Assembly: GCF_008329435.1 (NCBI RefSeq)
Contig: NZ_NPKN01000005.1
Location: 1 to 64,000 of the forward strand
Reading direction: 5' to 3'
DNA length: 64,000 bases
DNA from: Rhodanobacter sp. T12-5
Lineage (GTDB): Bacteria; Pseudomonadota; Gammaproteobacteria; Xanthomonadales; Rhodanobacteraceae
Shown here: positions 27,655 through 35,295 of the stretch, in pieces
Position numbering within the stretch: position 1 is the stretch's first letter
Layout: each line of letters opens with the position of its first letter
Notes under the pieces: generated by a model
Databases searched by the model: none
The model's input: the letters and a program-made list of their open reading frames with translations, nothing else
What the model was told of the DNA's origin: nothing
Program-made: the position numbers and the translations under genes

Positions 27655-27790
27655 GGGGACGAGCGAGGAGTGAGGGGAGAGGAGCGAGGAGTGAGAGAGG
27701 AGCGAAGGGCAGAAGCACGCGGAGAAGAACGGCCGACGTACGGCGGTTGATCTCTCTCACTCCTCACTCCTCTCCACTCACTTCTGCTTT
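27655..27790. repeat. GAGTGAG/CTCACTC repeat in the leuC-leuD gap
   Basis: A long imperfect inverted repeat: purine-rich GGAGTGAG units between 27655 and 27705 mirror the CTCACTCC units at 27755-27790. Positions 27763-27787 are an exact 25-base reverse complement of 16158-16182 beside comF. Read on the minus strand it begins just after the leuC stop, as the other copy spans the comF stop. It would fold into a long RNA stem in the operon transcript. Confidence 0.7.
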
Positions 27791-29200
27791 TCATGCCGCT
27801 TCCACCAAGTACTCGCGCGGATCGGCGATGCGCCCGGCGATCGCCGATGCGGCGGCGGTGGCCGGGCTGGCCAGCACGGTGCGTGCGCCCTTGCCCTGGC
27901 GGCCTTCGAAGTTGCGGTTGGAGGTACTCACCACCAGCTGGCCCGGCTGCGCCAGGTCGCCGTTCATCGCGATGCACATCGAACAGCCGGGCACGCGCCA
28001 CTCGGCACCGGCGGCGGTGAACACGTGGTGCAGGCCTTCGCGCTCGGCGTCGCGGCGCACCGCCTCGGAGCCCGGCACCACCAGCATGCGTACACCTTGC
28101 GCGATGCGTCGGCCGTGCAGCACGCGCGCCGCTTCGCGCAGGTCGGACAGGCGCGAGTTGGTGCAGCTGCCGACGAACACGACGTCGACCGGCGTGCCCT
28201 GCATCGGCTGGCCGGGCGTGCTCTGCATGTAGTCGAGCGCGCGGCGTTCCTGCGCATTCGTCGCCGCCGGTACCGGCGCGTCCATCGCGATCGCCATGCC
28301 CGGATGGGTGCCGTAGGTGACGGTGGGTTTCACCGCGCCGGCGTCGATGCGCACCTCGCGGTCGTAGCGCGCGCCGTCGTCGCTGCGCAATGCGCGCCAC
28401 CTCGTCACCGCCGCGTCCCACGCTGCGCCCTGGGGCACGCGCGGGCGACCCTTCAGCCAGGCGAACGTGGTCTCGTCCGGCGCGATCAGCCCGGCGCGCG
28501 CGCCGGCCTCGATCGACATGTTGCAGACGGTCATGCGCTCGTCCATCGACAGCGCCTCGATCGCCGCGCCGCGATACTCCAGCACGTAACCGGTGCCGCC
28601 ATCGACACCGATCGTGCCGATGATGTGCAGGATCAGATCCTTCGCGCCCACGCCCGGCGGCAACTGGCCGTCCACGTGGATAGCCATGGTCTTCGGCCTG
28701 CGTTGCAGCAGGCACTGCGTGGCCATCACGTGGCCGACCTCGGTGGTGCCGATGCCGAACGCCAGCGCGCCGAACGCGCCGTGGGTCGAGGTGTGGCTGT
28801 CGCCGCAGACGATGGTCATGCCCGGCTGGGTCGCGCCCAGCTCGGGGCCGATCACGTGCACGATGCCGCGGTCGGCGCTGTCCCAGCCGTGCAGTTCGAC
28901 GCCGAACTCGCGGCAGTTCGCTTCCAGCTGCGCGACCTGCGCCTGCGCCTCGGCGTTCGCATACGGGCGGCTGCCGTCAGCATTCGTCGGCAGGGTCGGG
29001 GTGGAATGATCCAGCGTGGCCAGCATGCGGTCGGGCCGGCGCAGTTTCAGCCCACGCTCGCGCAGTTCGCTGAACGCCTGCGGCGAGGTGACCTCGTGCA
29101 CCAGGTGCAGGTCGACGTAGATCACCGCGGGCGTGTCGGCAGTTTCGGCGACGACGACGTGGGCGTCCCAGACTTTTTCGAACAGGGTCCGTGAGGTCAT
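27791..29200 (-). CDS. leuC: 3-isopropylmalate dehydratase large subunit
   Basis: Aconitase-family large subunit of 469 residues. The [4Fe-4S] ligands lie in [16 protein letters not shown] and [10 protein letters not shown], with [18 protein letters not shown] earlier. It begins [10 protein letters not shown] as in other LeuC proteins. ATG 29200 overlaps the ilvE stop by 4 bases. Its stop is followed directly by a repeated palindromic element. Confidence 0.97.
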   Translation of the reverse strand: MTSRTLFEKVWDAHVVVAETADTPAVIYVDLHLVHEVTSPQAFSELRERGLKLRRPDRMLATLDHSTPTLPTNADGSRPYANAEAQAQVAQLEANCREFGVELHGWDSADRGIVHVIGPELGATQPGMTIVCGDSHTSTHGAFGALAFGIGTTEVGHVMATQCLLQRRPKTMAIHVDGQLPPGVGAKDLILHIIGTIGVDGGTGYVLEYRGAAIEALSMDERMTVCNMSIEAGARAGLIAPDETTFAWLKGRPRVPQGAAWDAAVTRWRALRSDDGARYDREVRIDAGAVKPTVTYGTHPGMAIAMDAPVPAATNAQERRALDYMQSTPGQPMQGTPVDVVFVGSCTNSRLSDLREAARVLHGRRIAQGVRMLVVPGSEAVRRDAEREGLHHVFTAAGAEWRVPGCSMCIAMNGDLAQPGQLVVSTSNRNFEGRQGKGARTVLASPATAAASAIAGRIADPREYLVEAA

Positions 29201-30192
29201 GCCGCGACCTCCGTCACTTCGTGCGCTCGTCCCTGAGCGCGATCACCAGCTGGTGCTGAGCCACAATCAGGGACGACTGCATTGACCACACTCAACCAGC
29301 CGTAGCGATCCTCGGTGCGGCCGTCGAACAGGCCGAAGAACGCCTGCTGCAACGCCTTCGTGATCGGCCCCGGCGCGCCCGCGCCGATGGCCTTGCGGTC
29401 GACCGAGCGCACCGGGGTGATCTCGGCGGCGGTGCCGGTCATGAACACTTCGTCGGCCGAATACAACGCCTCGCGCGGCAGCTCGCGCTCTTCCACCGCG
29501 ATGCCGAGATCGGTGGCCAGCGTGATCACTGCATCGCGCGTGATGCCGGCCAGGATGCCGGCGCTGGACGGCGGGGTGAGCAGCTTGCCGCGCTTCACCA
29601 GGAACAGATTCTCGCCGGCGCCTTCGCTGAGCAGGCCGTTGTGGCCCAGCGCGATGCCCTCGTCGTAGCCGTTGCGGCGTGCCTCCAGCCCGATCAGCTG
29701 GCTGGACAGGTAGTTGCCGCCGGCCTTGGCCCAGCTCGGCAGGGTGTTCGGCGCGGGACGGTTCCACGACGACACGCACACGTCGGCACCGCGCTCGGCC
29801 GCCTCGCCCAGGTACGCGCCCCAGTTCAGCGCGATGATCGCCACCTCCACCGGCGCGCCATCCCTTGCCAGCACACCCAACCCGCCGGCGCCGCGGAACA
29901 CGATCGGCCGCACGTAGGCCGAAGGCATCCGGTTTGCGCGGATCAGCTCGAGGCAGGCGGCGTTGATCTCGTCCTCGCTGTAGCCGACCTCGATCTCGTA
30001 CACGCGCGCCGACTCGAACAGCCGGCGGGTGTGCTCGGCCAGGCGGAAGTAGGCCGGGCCGCGTGGCGTGGCGTACACGCGCTCGCCCTCGAACACCGAC
30101 GAGCCGTAATGCAGCGCGTGCGTGCTGACGTGGACGTTGGCGTCGGCCCACGGCTTGATCCGGCCGTTGTGCCAGGCGAAGGGCGTACTCAT
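29197..30192 (-). CDS. ilvE: Branched-chain amino acid aminotransferase
   Basis: Fold-type IV PLP aminotransferase for the last step to leucine, isoleucine and valine. Features: [16 protein letters not shown], the PLP lysine in [26 protein letters not shown] and [16 protein letters not shown]. The catalytic body ends at YGWLSVVN, where E. coli IlvE stops; a further 24 Ala/Gly-rich residues follow and look non-functional. ATG 30192 overlaps the leuA stop by 4 bases. Confidence 0.95.
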   Translation of the reverse strand: MSTPFAWHNGRIKPWADANVHVSTHALHYGSSVFEGERVYATPRGPAYFRLAEHTRRLFESARVYEIEVGYSEDEINAACLELIRANRMPSAYVRPIVFRGAGGLGVLARDGAPVEVAIIALNWGAYLGEAAERGADVCVSSWNRPAPNTLPSWAKAGGNYLSSQLIGLEARRNGYDEGIALGHNGLLSEGAGENLFLVKRGKLLTPPSSAGILAGITRDAVITLATDLGIAVEERELPREALYSADEVFMTGTAAEITPVRSVDRKAIGAGAPGPITKALQQAFFGLFDGRTEDRYGWLSVVNAVVPDCGSAPAGDRAQGRAHEVTEVAA

Positions 30193-31811
30193 GCGGTGGC
30201 TCCCAGGGCTTTGGTGTTGCGTGCGGATGGGGACACGTTCGCTGGCGTGACCGGCGCGTGTCGTTCGATGCGATTGACGATGGCCAGCGCGGCCTGCGCG
30301 GTGGCTTCGACGATGTCGGTGCTGACGCCGTCGCCGTTCCAGTCGCGGCCGGCGTGGCGGGCGACCAGCCGAGCCTGGCCCTGGGCATCGCCGCCCTCGC
30401 TGACCGCACGCACCTGGAAATCCGTCAGCCGCAGGTCGCTGTCGGTGGCGCGTTCGATGGCGCGCAGCACCGCGTCGACCGGGCCGTCGCCGATGGCTGC
30501 TTCGGCGGCTTCGCGGCCGTCGTCGTGGCGCAACTTCACCGCGGCCGAGGCGCCGGCGCCCAGGTGGGTATTGGTGTCCAGTCGCAGCAATCGCCACGGG
30601 CCCAGCGCGTCGGGATCCTGGCCCAACGCGAGCGCTTCCAGATCCTCGTCGTGCACCTCGCGCTTCTTGTCGGCCAGCGTCTTGAAGCACACGAAGATGG
30701 CATCCAGCGCTGCCTCGTCCGGTGAGTGACCCAACACCTGCAGGCGCTGGCGTAACGCGGCGCGGCCGGAGTGCTTGCCCAGCACCAGCTTGGTCTCGGC
30801 CAGGCCCACGTCCTGCGGACGCATGATTTCGTAGGTGCCGCGATGCTTGAGCATGCCGTGCTGGTGGATGCCCGACTCGTGCGCGAACGCGTTCTCGCCC
30901 ACGATCGCCTTGTTGCGCTGCACGCGTTGGCCGGTGAGTTGGCTCAGCAGCCGCGAGGCCGGGTGCAGCTTGCGGGTGTCGATGCGGGTGTCGACGCCGA
31001 AGTACGCGGGGCGGACCTTCAGCGCCATCACGATCTCCTCCAGCGCGGCGTTGCCGGCGCGCTCCCCGATGCCGTTGATGGTGCACTCCACCTGGCGCGC
31101 GCCCGCACCCACCGCGGCCAGGCTGTTGGCCACCGCCAGCCCCAGGTCGTTGTGGCAGTGGCTGGAGAACACCACGCGTTCGGCGCCCTGCACGTTCGCG
31201 CGCAGGAAGGCGAAGCGTTCGGCGATCTCGGTCGGCGTCATGTAGCCCACCGTGTCCGGCGCGTTCAGCGTGGTGGCGCCGGCGGCCACGGCGGCGCTGA
31301 ACACTTCGGCGAGAAAGTCCGGCTCGGTCCGCATCGCGTCCTCGGCCGAGAACTCCACCTCGTGGCACAGCGCGCCTGCGCGCTCCACCGCGGCCACCGC
31401 GGCGTCCAGCACCTGCGCCATGCTCATGCCCAGCTTGTGCTCGCGATGCAGCGGACTGGTGGAGATGAACACGTGGATGCGCGAGCGCTGTGCCTGTTCC
31501 AGCGCACGGCCGGCGCTGTCGATATCGCCGCTCTGGCAACGTGCCAGCGCGCACACGGTGGTGTTCTTCAGCGTGCCGGCGATCTCCGCCACCGCCGCGA
31601 AATCGTCCGGCGAAGCCTGCGGAAAGCCCGCTTCGAGCACGTCCACGCCCAGCGTCTCGAGCATCTGCGCCATGCGCAGCTTGGCGCGCCGGTTCATCGA
31701 GAAGCCGGGTGTCTGCTCGCCGTCGCGCAGGGTGGTGTCGAAGATGCGCACACGTTCGGCGACTATGTCGTCGCCGCTGATCGGGTCGTTGTGCTGGTCG
31801 GGATTTTTCAT
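30189..31811 (-). CDS. leuA: 2-isopropylmalate synthase
   Basis: First committed enzyme of leucine synthesis, 540 residues. The catalytic barrel begins RIFDTTLRDGEQTPGFSM and contains SSHCHNDLGLAVANSLA with metal-binding His residues and NGIGERAGN. The C-terminal third carries the regulatory domain for leucine inhibition. Two ATGs are adjacent (31814 and 31811); GGAG is only 2 bases from the first but 5 from the second, so the second is chosen. It is the first structural gene after the attenuator. Confidence 0.96.
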   Translation of the reverse strand: MKNPDQHNDPISGDDIVAERVRIFDTTLRDGEQTPGFSMNRRAKLRMAQMLETLGVDVLEAGFPQASPDDFAAVAEIAGTLKNTTVCALARCQSGDIDSAGRALEQAQRSRIHVFISTSPLHREHKLGMSMAQVLDAAVAAVERAGALCHEVEFSAEDAMRTEPDFLAEVFSAAVAAGATTLNAPDTVGYMTPTEIAERFAFLRANVQGAERVVFSSHCHNDLGLAVANSLAAVGAGARQVECTINGIGERAGNAALEEIVMALKVRPAYFGVDTRIDTRKLHPASRLLSQLTGQRVQRNKAIVGENAFAHESGIHQHGMLKHRGTYEIMRPQDVGLAETKLVLGKHSGRAALRQRLQVLGHSPDEAALDAIFVCFKTLADKKREVHDEDLEALALGQDPDALGPWRLLRLDTNTHLGAGASAAVKLRHDDGREAAEAAIGDGPVDAVLRAIERATDSDLRLTDFQVRAVSEGGDAQGQARLVARHAGRDWNGDGVSTDIVEATAQAALAIVNRIERHAPVTPANVSPSARNTKALGATA

Positions 31812-31845
31812 CATGGCTCCGCTGTGTGGGCGTCGCCGAAGGCAC

Positions 31846-31878
31846 AAAAAAACCCCGCATCCGTTACCGGGTGCGGGG
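31846..31878 (-). terminator. Attenuator terminator of the branched-chain operon
   Basis: On the minus strand a GC-rich stem (31878-31853) of CCCCGCA and TGCGGGG arms with an extended inner pairing (CCG/CGG, GTAA loop) is followed by seven T residues (31852-31846). It lies 35 bases before leuA and 48 bases after the leader-peptide stop, the exact place of a transcription attenuator. Confidence 0.9.
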
Positions 31879-31938
31879 TTCTTTGGGTGTATTTTCAGGT
31901 TTTCTTATTTACCTGGACACATGCCCTCAGCCCGCACC
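31853..31938 (-). promoter_or_regulatory. Mutually exclusive antiterminator pairing in the leu/ilv leader RNA
   Basis: GGTGCGGG at 31938-31931, inside the last codons of the leader peptide, is an exact complement of CCCGCACC in the 5' arm of the terminator stem. A ribosome that finishes the peptide covers this strand and the terminator can form. A ribosome stalled at codons 12 to about 22 leaves it free to take up the terminator arm. A small CAGGT/ACCTG hairpin at 31896-31915 lies between. Pairing was read by eye and not folded by program. Confidence 0.7.
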
Positions 31939-32016
31939 TCCGTTGGTAATAAGGAGTACGAGTACGAGGGTAATAAGGAGCGTGCCGCGAGCCTGCAGCA
32001 GGCCGGCAACCGTCAT
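31927..32016 (-). CDS. Leader peptide of the branched-chain amino-acid operon
   Basis: A 29-residue peptide starting at ATG 32016, with GAGGGA about 9 bases upstream, and ending in TGA at 31929-31927. Residues 12-24 are TLLITLVLVLLIT: three Thr, six Leu, two Ile and two Val in unbroken succession. The codons include CTT, ATT and GTA, which the surrounding GC-rich genes avoid, so stalling should be sensitive. The codon block is itself repetitive (CTCCTTATTACC occurs twice). It plays the role of ilvL/leuL but senses all four amino acids linked to the operon. It is too short for routine gene calling. Confidence 0.88.
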   Translation of the reverse strand: MTVAGLLQARGTLLITLVLVLLITNGGAG

Positions 32017-32071
32017 GAGACGGTTTCCCTCGGCGATGCTGCGGTGGCTGTTGCGCTGCGACATGCGATCG

Positions 32072-32101
32072 ACCATACGCGAGTTCAAAACCCCGCGTCA
32101 A
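32072..32101 (-). promoter_or_regulatory. Promoter of the leader and branched-chain operon
   Basis: On the minus strand TTGACG (32101-32096) and TATGGT (32077-32072) are separated by 18 bases. An AT-rich tract (AAATGATTTCAAATAAAAC) lies just upstream and could act as an UP element. Transcription would start near 32065, giving about 50 bases before the leader ATG and about 220 bases up to the attenuator. Confidence 0.65.
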
Positions 32102-32251
32102 CAGTTTTATTTGAAATCATTTGTCGGCAGCAGATCGACAGGGTATGGACGGCCAGCCGTCCATACGATCGAGCTTCGATCGGGCGGTGGCCGCGAAGTG
32201 GCAGTCACGCGACGCTCCGCGGACCATCCCCTGCCTGATCTCAGAGGAAGT

Positions 32252-32815
32252 CTATTGATCGATGCGCACCCATTTCCTGCCGGCGCGGGCGCACAGGCCG
32301 CCGTCACTGCACTGCGTCAGCTTGCCGTTGGCGATGGCTGCATTGATCAGCCCCGTCCACTCGGCTCGTGCGATGTCCTGACGGGTGTGCATGCCCATGT
32401 AGACCGCCACGCCGATCACCGTCACCGAAGCCAGCGCACTGGCCACGAAGGCCTTCCAGGCCGTTGCCGTCAAACCCCTGCCGGCAGTGCGCACGCGCGT
32501 CTCCAGTTCGTTCGTCGCCTTCAGGATGTTCTGCGTGCTGCCCTGCATCGTGCGGGCCGCATCTTCCATCGGCTGACGCATGCCGTCGCTCACGACACTT
32601 GCGGCCGCCTGCCTGAATTGCTCGATGGCTCCGGCAGTCATGCGCTCCGATGAAGCGGCAGCACTCTTTGCCGTCTGGCCGATGTGCAGTGCCGCTTCAC
32701 GGGTTTGTTGAATCACGTGGTCGCCGCGCTGCTCAAGCAGATCGGTGAAGGCGGCCAGTTGCAGCGCCAGTGCGCGAAGGTCATCGGGCTGAAGGTTGTT
32801 CTGTTCCGGATTCAA
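32252..32815 (-). CDS. Unrecognised membrane protein with coiled coil, third gene of the toxin-like module
   Basis: A 187-residue protein of unknown function. Residues 10 to about 115 are helical and Ala/Gln/Glu-rich, likely a coiled coil, residues 121-142 form one strong membrane helix, and the last 40 residues (GLINAAIANGKLTQCSDGGLC) have a Cys pair. It starts with TTG 32815, supported by GAGGAAGGAA directly upstream, and begins 10 bases after the stop of the large toxin-like gene. It may be an anchoring or delivery partner of that protein; it also loosely resembles mobilisation accessory proteins, but no relaxase is present. Confidence 0.6.
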   Translation of the reverse strand: MNPEQNNLQPDDLRALALQLAAFTDLLEQRGDHVIQQTREAALHIGQTAKSAAASSERMTAGAIEQFRQAAASVVSDGMRQPMEDAARTMQGSTQNILKATNELETRVRTAGRGLTATAWKAFVASALASVTVIGVAVYMGMHTRQDIARAEWTGLINAAIANGKLTQCSDGGLCARAGRKWVRIDQ

Positions 32816-32825
32816 GGTTCCTTCC

Positions 32826-34718
32826 TCATCGTTGCATGACCGGGCCTTGCTGCATTGGCGCCTGCTGTTGTTGTGCGTTTAGCGCTGCTTGTTGAGCTTG
32901 CTGCCGGTTGAGCTGGTGCCCTTGCTCGAGCCAGGCTTGTCCCCGATCCGATAGCAGGTAGGCCTGGCCCGCCACGCGCATCGCGTCGACATCCTTGTTC
33001 ATGGCGGCATGGCTCAGTGCGTCGAACATGTCGCGAGTGGAGCTGTGACGGGTGACGTGTGCAGCGACGCATTGGTACGGATCGCTGGCCTGCGCCGGCG
33101 GGATGGTTGGCTCGTGACCGGACTGGCGTCGCCAGGCATCGTTCAGTTCGTCCCTGAGATTGCCCTGGGCAGGTTGGTCTTCGAGTCCGAACCACTTCGG
33201 TGTGGACCACTGGCCTTGCGCATCGCGGGTGTAGGTATCGCCATTCGGTGCCTGTTGTCTGGCGGGAGAATCGCACAGGGCGCGTGCAACAGGACCAGGC
33301 AAAGGCCCGAATCGATCCCAGCCGAATTGTTCGTAGGCCGATTGGTAACGCGTCGCGATGGCGTGCGGTGTCCGTGTCGCGTTGTGCACCAGCACGGCCT
33401 CGGATTCCTTGTCGAGCTCGGCCTTACGCTGCGGATCGGCGCGCTCTTCGTACGCGTCGACCACCCCGTGTTCCATCACTCGCGTCACCACCATGCGCGA
33501 CCATTCATGAGCTTGCGCGTCGCGAGTCCATGGGCTATCACGGATGCTGGGCGTATCGTCGCTGCCGGCCGGAAGCGAGTACGCATCCTCCGGACGGGGC
33601 GCGTGCGCCAGCGACAGCTCCACCGCCACGCTGGAGGCCTGATAATTGAGTTGGTCGGCCAGCGCGGGGTGTGCGGTGAAGTGCTGGCCGTGGGGCGTTT
33701 CGGGTAATGGCGGCACGTCGCGTGTCCACCCTTGCTGCGGCTGGCCGGGGTCGTAATGCCATGTCTGCCCCTGTGCGTCGGGCTGGTTGTAGATGCGATG
33801 GCTATCGTAGGTGTCGGCCAACTTGTCGCCAGCGATGGCACCGCCGATGGCACCCGCACCACCGATCAGCAGATCGAACGGCCCGGTCTCGGCACCCGCT
33901 GCGCCAAACACCTCCGCACCCAGCGCCGCGCCACCCAGCGCACCGAGATTGCGCCCGCCGAAGTGCAGCAATGTGGATTGAGCCCCGGCGATGTTGTTCT
34001 GCTGAAGCAAGTCGGACGCGTGCGCGACGGTGGTGGTGGCGTCATGGGCAACAGCGGCGACGCCGAGCGTGGCAGCGCCACGAACCATGGCGGGCGAAAG
34101 GACGCTACGTTCGATTTCGACAGCAATGCTGGGGATGTTGTCGACGCTTTTGACGTATACCGGATCGTGGAACAACTTGCGGTTGGGCACCAGGACCTGT
34201 TCCGCACCGCCGCTCTTGGTGACCAGGCCGCCCAGTTCTGAGGTGGGCGCTACCGTGTTGATGAAAACCTGAGTCGGAATCCTCGGCGTAATCCGATACA
34301 TGCCGTATCGGGGTGCTTCGCTTCCGATCGGCAGGGCGAAGTAATCGGAAAGGTTCCGGCCTTCTGCGATCGCCGCCTTGGCCTGAGATTCACGCATCCA
34401 GAAGGATGAGTAACTTGTTGGGGTCGAGCCTTCGGCGACGAGCTTGATGAGGGACTCATCGGTCCCCATGGCCTCCATACGTGGAAGTTCGCGGCCGGAC
34501 ATGAGCTGGTTGATGGCACGGTCATCGATCGCTGACGATGACGTATTGGGAGCGGCAGCTTCAGCGACTCTCCACCAATACAAAGCGCCTTCGTCCGTAT
34601 TTAGGAAATTCCGTGCCGCCTGTTCGTCTATGCCTTGAGGTCTGAATGTTCCGCTCCCTGGAACGGCATCAGCATATTCCTGCTTTAGAGCGTCGGGAGT
34701 TAGGCCATCATCATTCAT
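32826..34718 (-). CDS. Modular effector/toxin-like protein with possible ADP-ribosyltransferase N-terminus
   Basis: A 630-residue protein with a mosaic layout. Residues 1-200 contain TSYSSF (101-106), YRITPRIPTQVF (141-152) and GGAEQVLVPNRKLF (170-183), an order resembling the STS strand, central strand and E-containing strand of ADP-ribosyltransferase toxins; the usual E-x-E reads A-E-Q, so activity is uncertain. Residues about 245-295 are Gly/Ala-rich with helical glycine zippers. A middle region (IYNQPDAQGQTWHYDP through DTPSIRD) recalls a part shared by effector-like proteins of Xanthomonadaceae. The tail is Gln-rich like type IV effector C-termini, but the GLxRIDHV motif of XVIPCD is not visible. 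It overlaps the upstream small gene by 8 bases. Confidence 0.6.
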   Translation of the reverse strand: MNDDGLTPDALKQEYADAVPGSGTFRPQGIDEQAARNFLNTDEGALYWWRVAEAAAPNTSSSAIDDRAINQLMSGRELPRMEAMGTDESLIKLVAEGSTPTSYSSFWMRESQAKAAIAEGRNLSDYFALPIGSEAPRYGMYRITPRIPTQVFINTVAPTSELGGLVTKSGGAEQVLVPNRKLFHDPVYVKSVDNIPSIAVEIERSVLSPAMVRGAATLGVAAVAHDATTTVAHASDLLQQNNIAGAQSTLLHFGGRNLGALGGAALGAEVFGAAGAETGPFDLLIGGAGAIGGAIAGDKLADTYDSHRIYNQPDAQGQTWHYDPGQPQQGWTRDVPPLPETPHGQHFTAHPALADQLNYQASSVAVELSLAHAPRPEDAYSLPAGSDDTPSIRDSPWTRDAQAHEWSRMVVTRVMEHGVVDAYEERADPQRKAELDKESEAVLVHNATRTPHAIATRYQSAYEQFGWDRFGPLPGPVARALCDSPARQQAPNGDTYTRDAQGQWSTPKWFGLEDQPAQGNLRDELNDAWRRQSGHEPTIPPAQASDPYQCVAAHVTRHSSTRDMFDALSHAAMNKDVDAMRVAGQAYLLSDRGQAWLEQGHQLNRQQAQQAALNAQQQQAPMQQGPVMQR

Positions 34719-35064
34719 GGCCGGAAGCCCCCATCATGGCTTTACGCATGGCATCCATACGGGCAATGCGCTGCCTGTCTTGCTCAGTTAGTCCCCCTCT
34801 GAGTTCAATAGAAAATTCAGCGTAGGCATTGTCAACGCTAGGATTCGCGTAGGAGATATATCGTCCATCCCCAAAATTCCACGCTCCGGGAATGTCACGT
34901 CTCTCTATTGGCTCCAACACTTGGTTCGCTTTGGCATCTTCGATCAGCGGAGTCAGTGCACGCAGCAGACTCTGCACATCCTCGCTGTCCGGATACTGCT
35001 TCAGTACCCACTCCAGATGTTCGGCGGCGGCCTTGAGCTTGATGGGGTCGATGGTCTGGGTCAT
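34711..35064 (-). CDS. Small acidic protein, likely immunity partner of the downstream toxin-like gene
   Basis: A 117-residue soluble protein (HLEWVLKQYPDSEDVQSLLRAL near the start, FGDGRYISYANPSVDNAYAEF in the middle). There is no signal peptide or membrane helix, so it acts in the cytoplasm. AGGAAG 7 bases before ATG 35064 supports the start. Its stop overlaps the start of the 630-residue protein by 8 bases, the usual arrangement of tightly coupled immunity and toxin genes. Base composition is clearly lower in GC than the flanking operons. The immunity role is inferred from position only. Confidence 0.55.
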   Translation of the reverse strand: MTQTIDPIKLKAAAEHLEWVLKQYPDSEDVQSLLRALTPLIEDAKANQVLEPIERRDIPGAWNFGDGRYISYANPSVDNAYAEFSIELRGGLTEQDRQRIARMDAMRKAMMGASGHE

Positions 35065-35295
35065 GCGTTGGCTTCCTGCGTGATGAGGTTGGGGTTTGAA
35101 GCTCCAGGACCGGCGCGATTGACTATGGCGGCCTTCGGTTCTCGACGCGCGGTCAAATCCATTTGATCGCAGTTGAAAGGGGATCGCCCGGTTCGGCGTC
35201 GCGAATTTCGTATCGACGGCGGATCCGTGATGATTGCTTCAGGTCGGCGGATAGAACGTCTGGCAAGCTGATCACGCAGCGTCTCGCAGCGTCAA

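Noticed and set aside
27655-27790. A T-box or other riboswitch in the leuC-leuD gap
   Set aside because: The sequence is a low-complexity purine/pyrimidine inverted repeat shared with the comF-ubiA gap, so a repeat element explains it better.
32826-34718. Assignment of the toxin-like protein as an XVIPCD type IV effector
   Set aside because: The Gln-rich tail is suggestive but the GLxRIDHV motif could not be found, and the neighbour lacks the lipoprotein signal typical of such immunity proteins.
35065-35295. A possible short gene in the gap between thrC and the immunity-like gene
   Set aside because: Frames in this stretch are extensions of thrC shadows, with no start signal or coding character; nothing was annotated.
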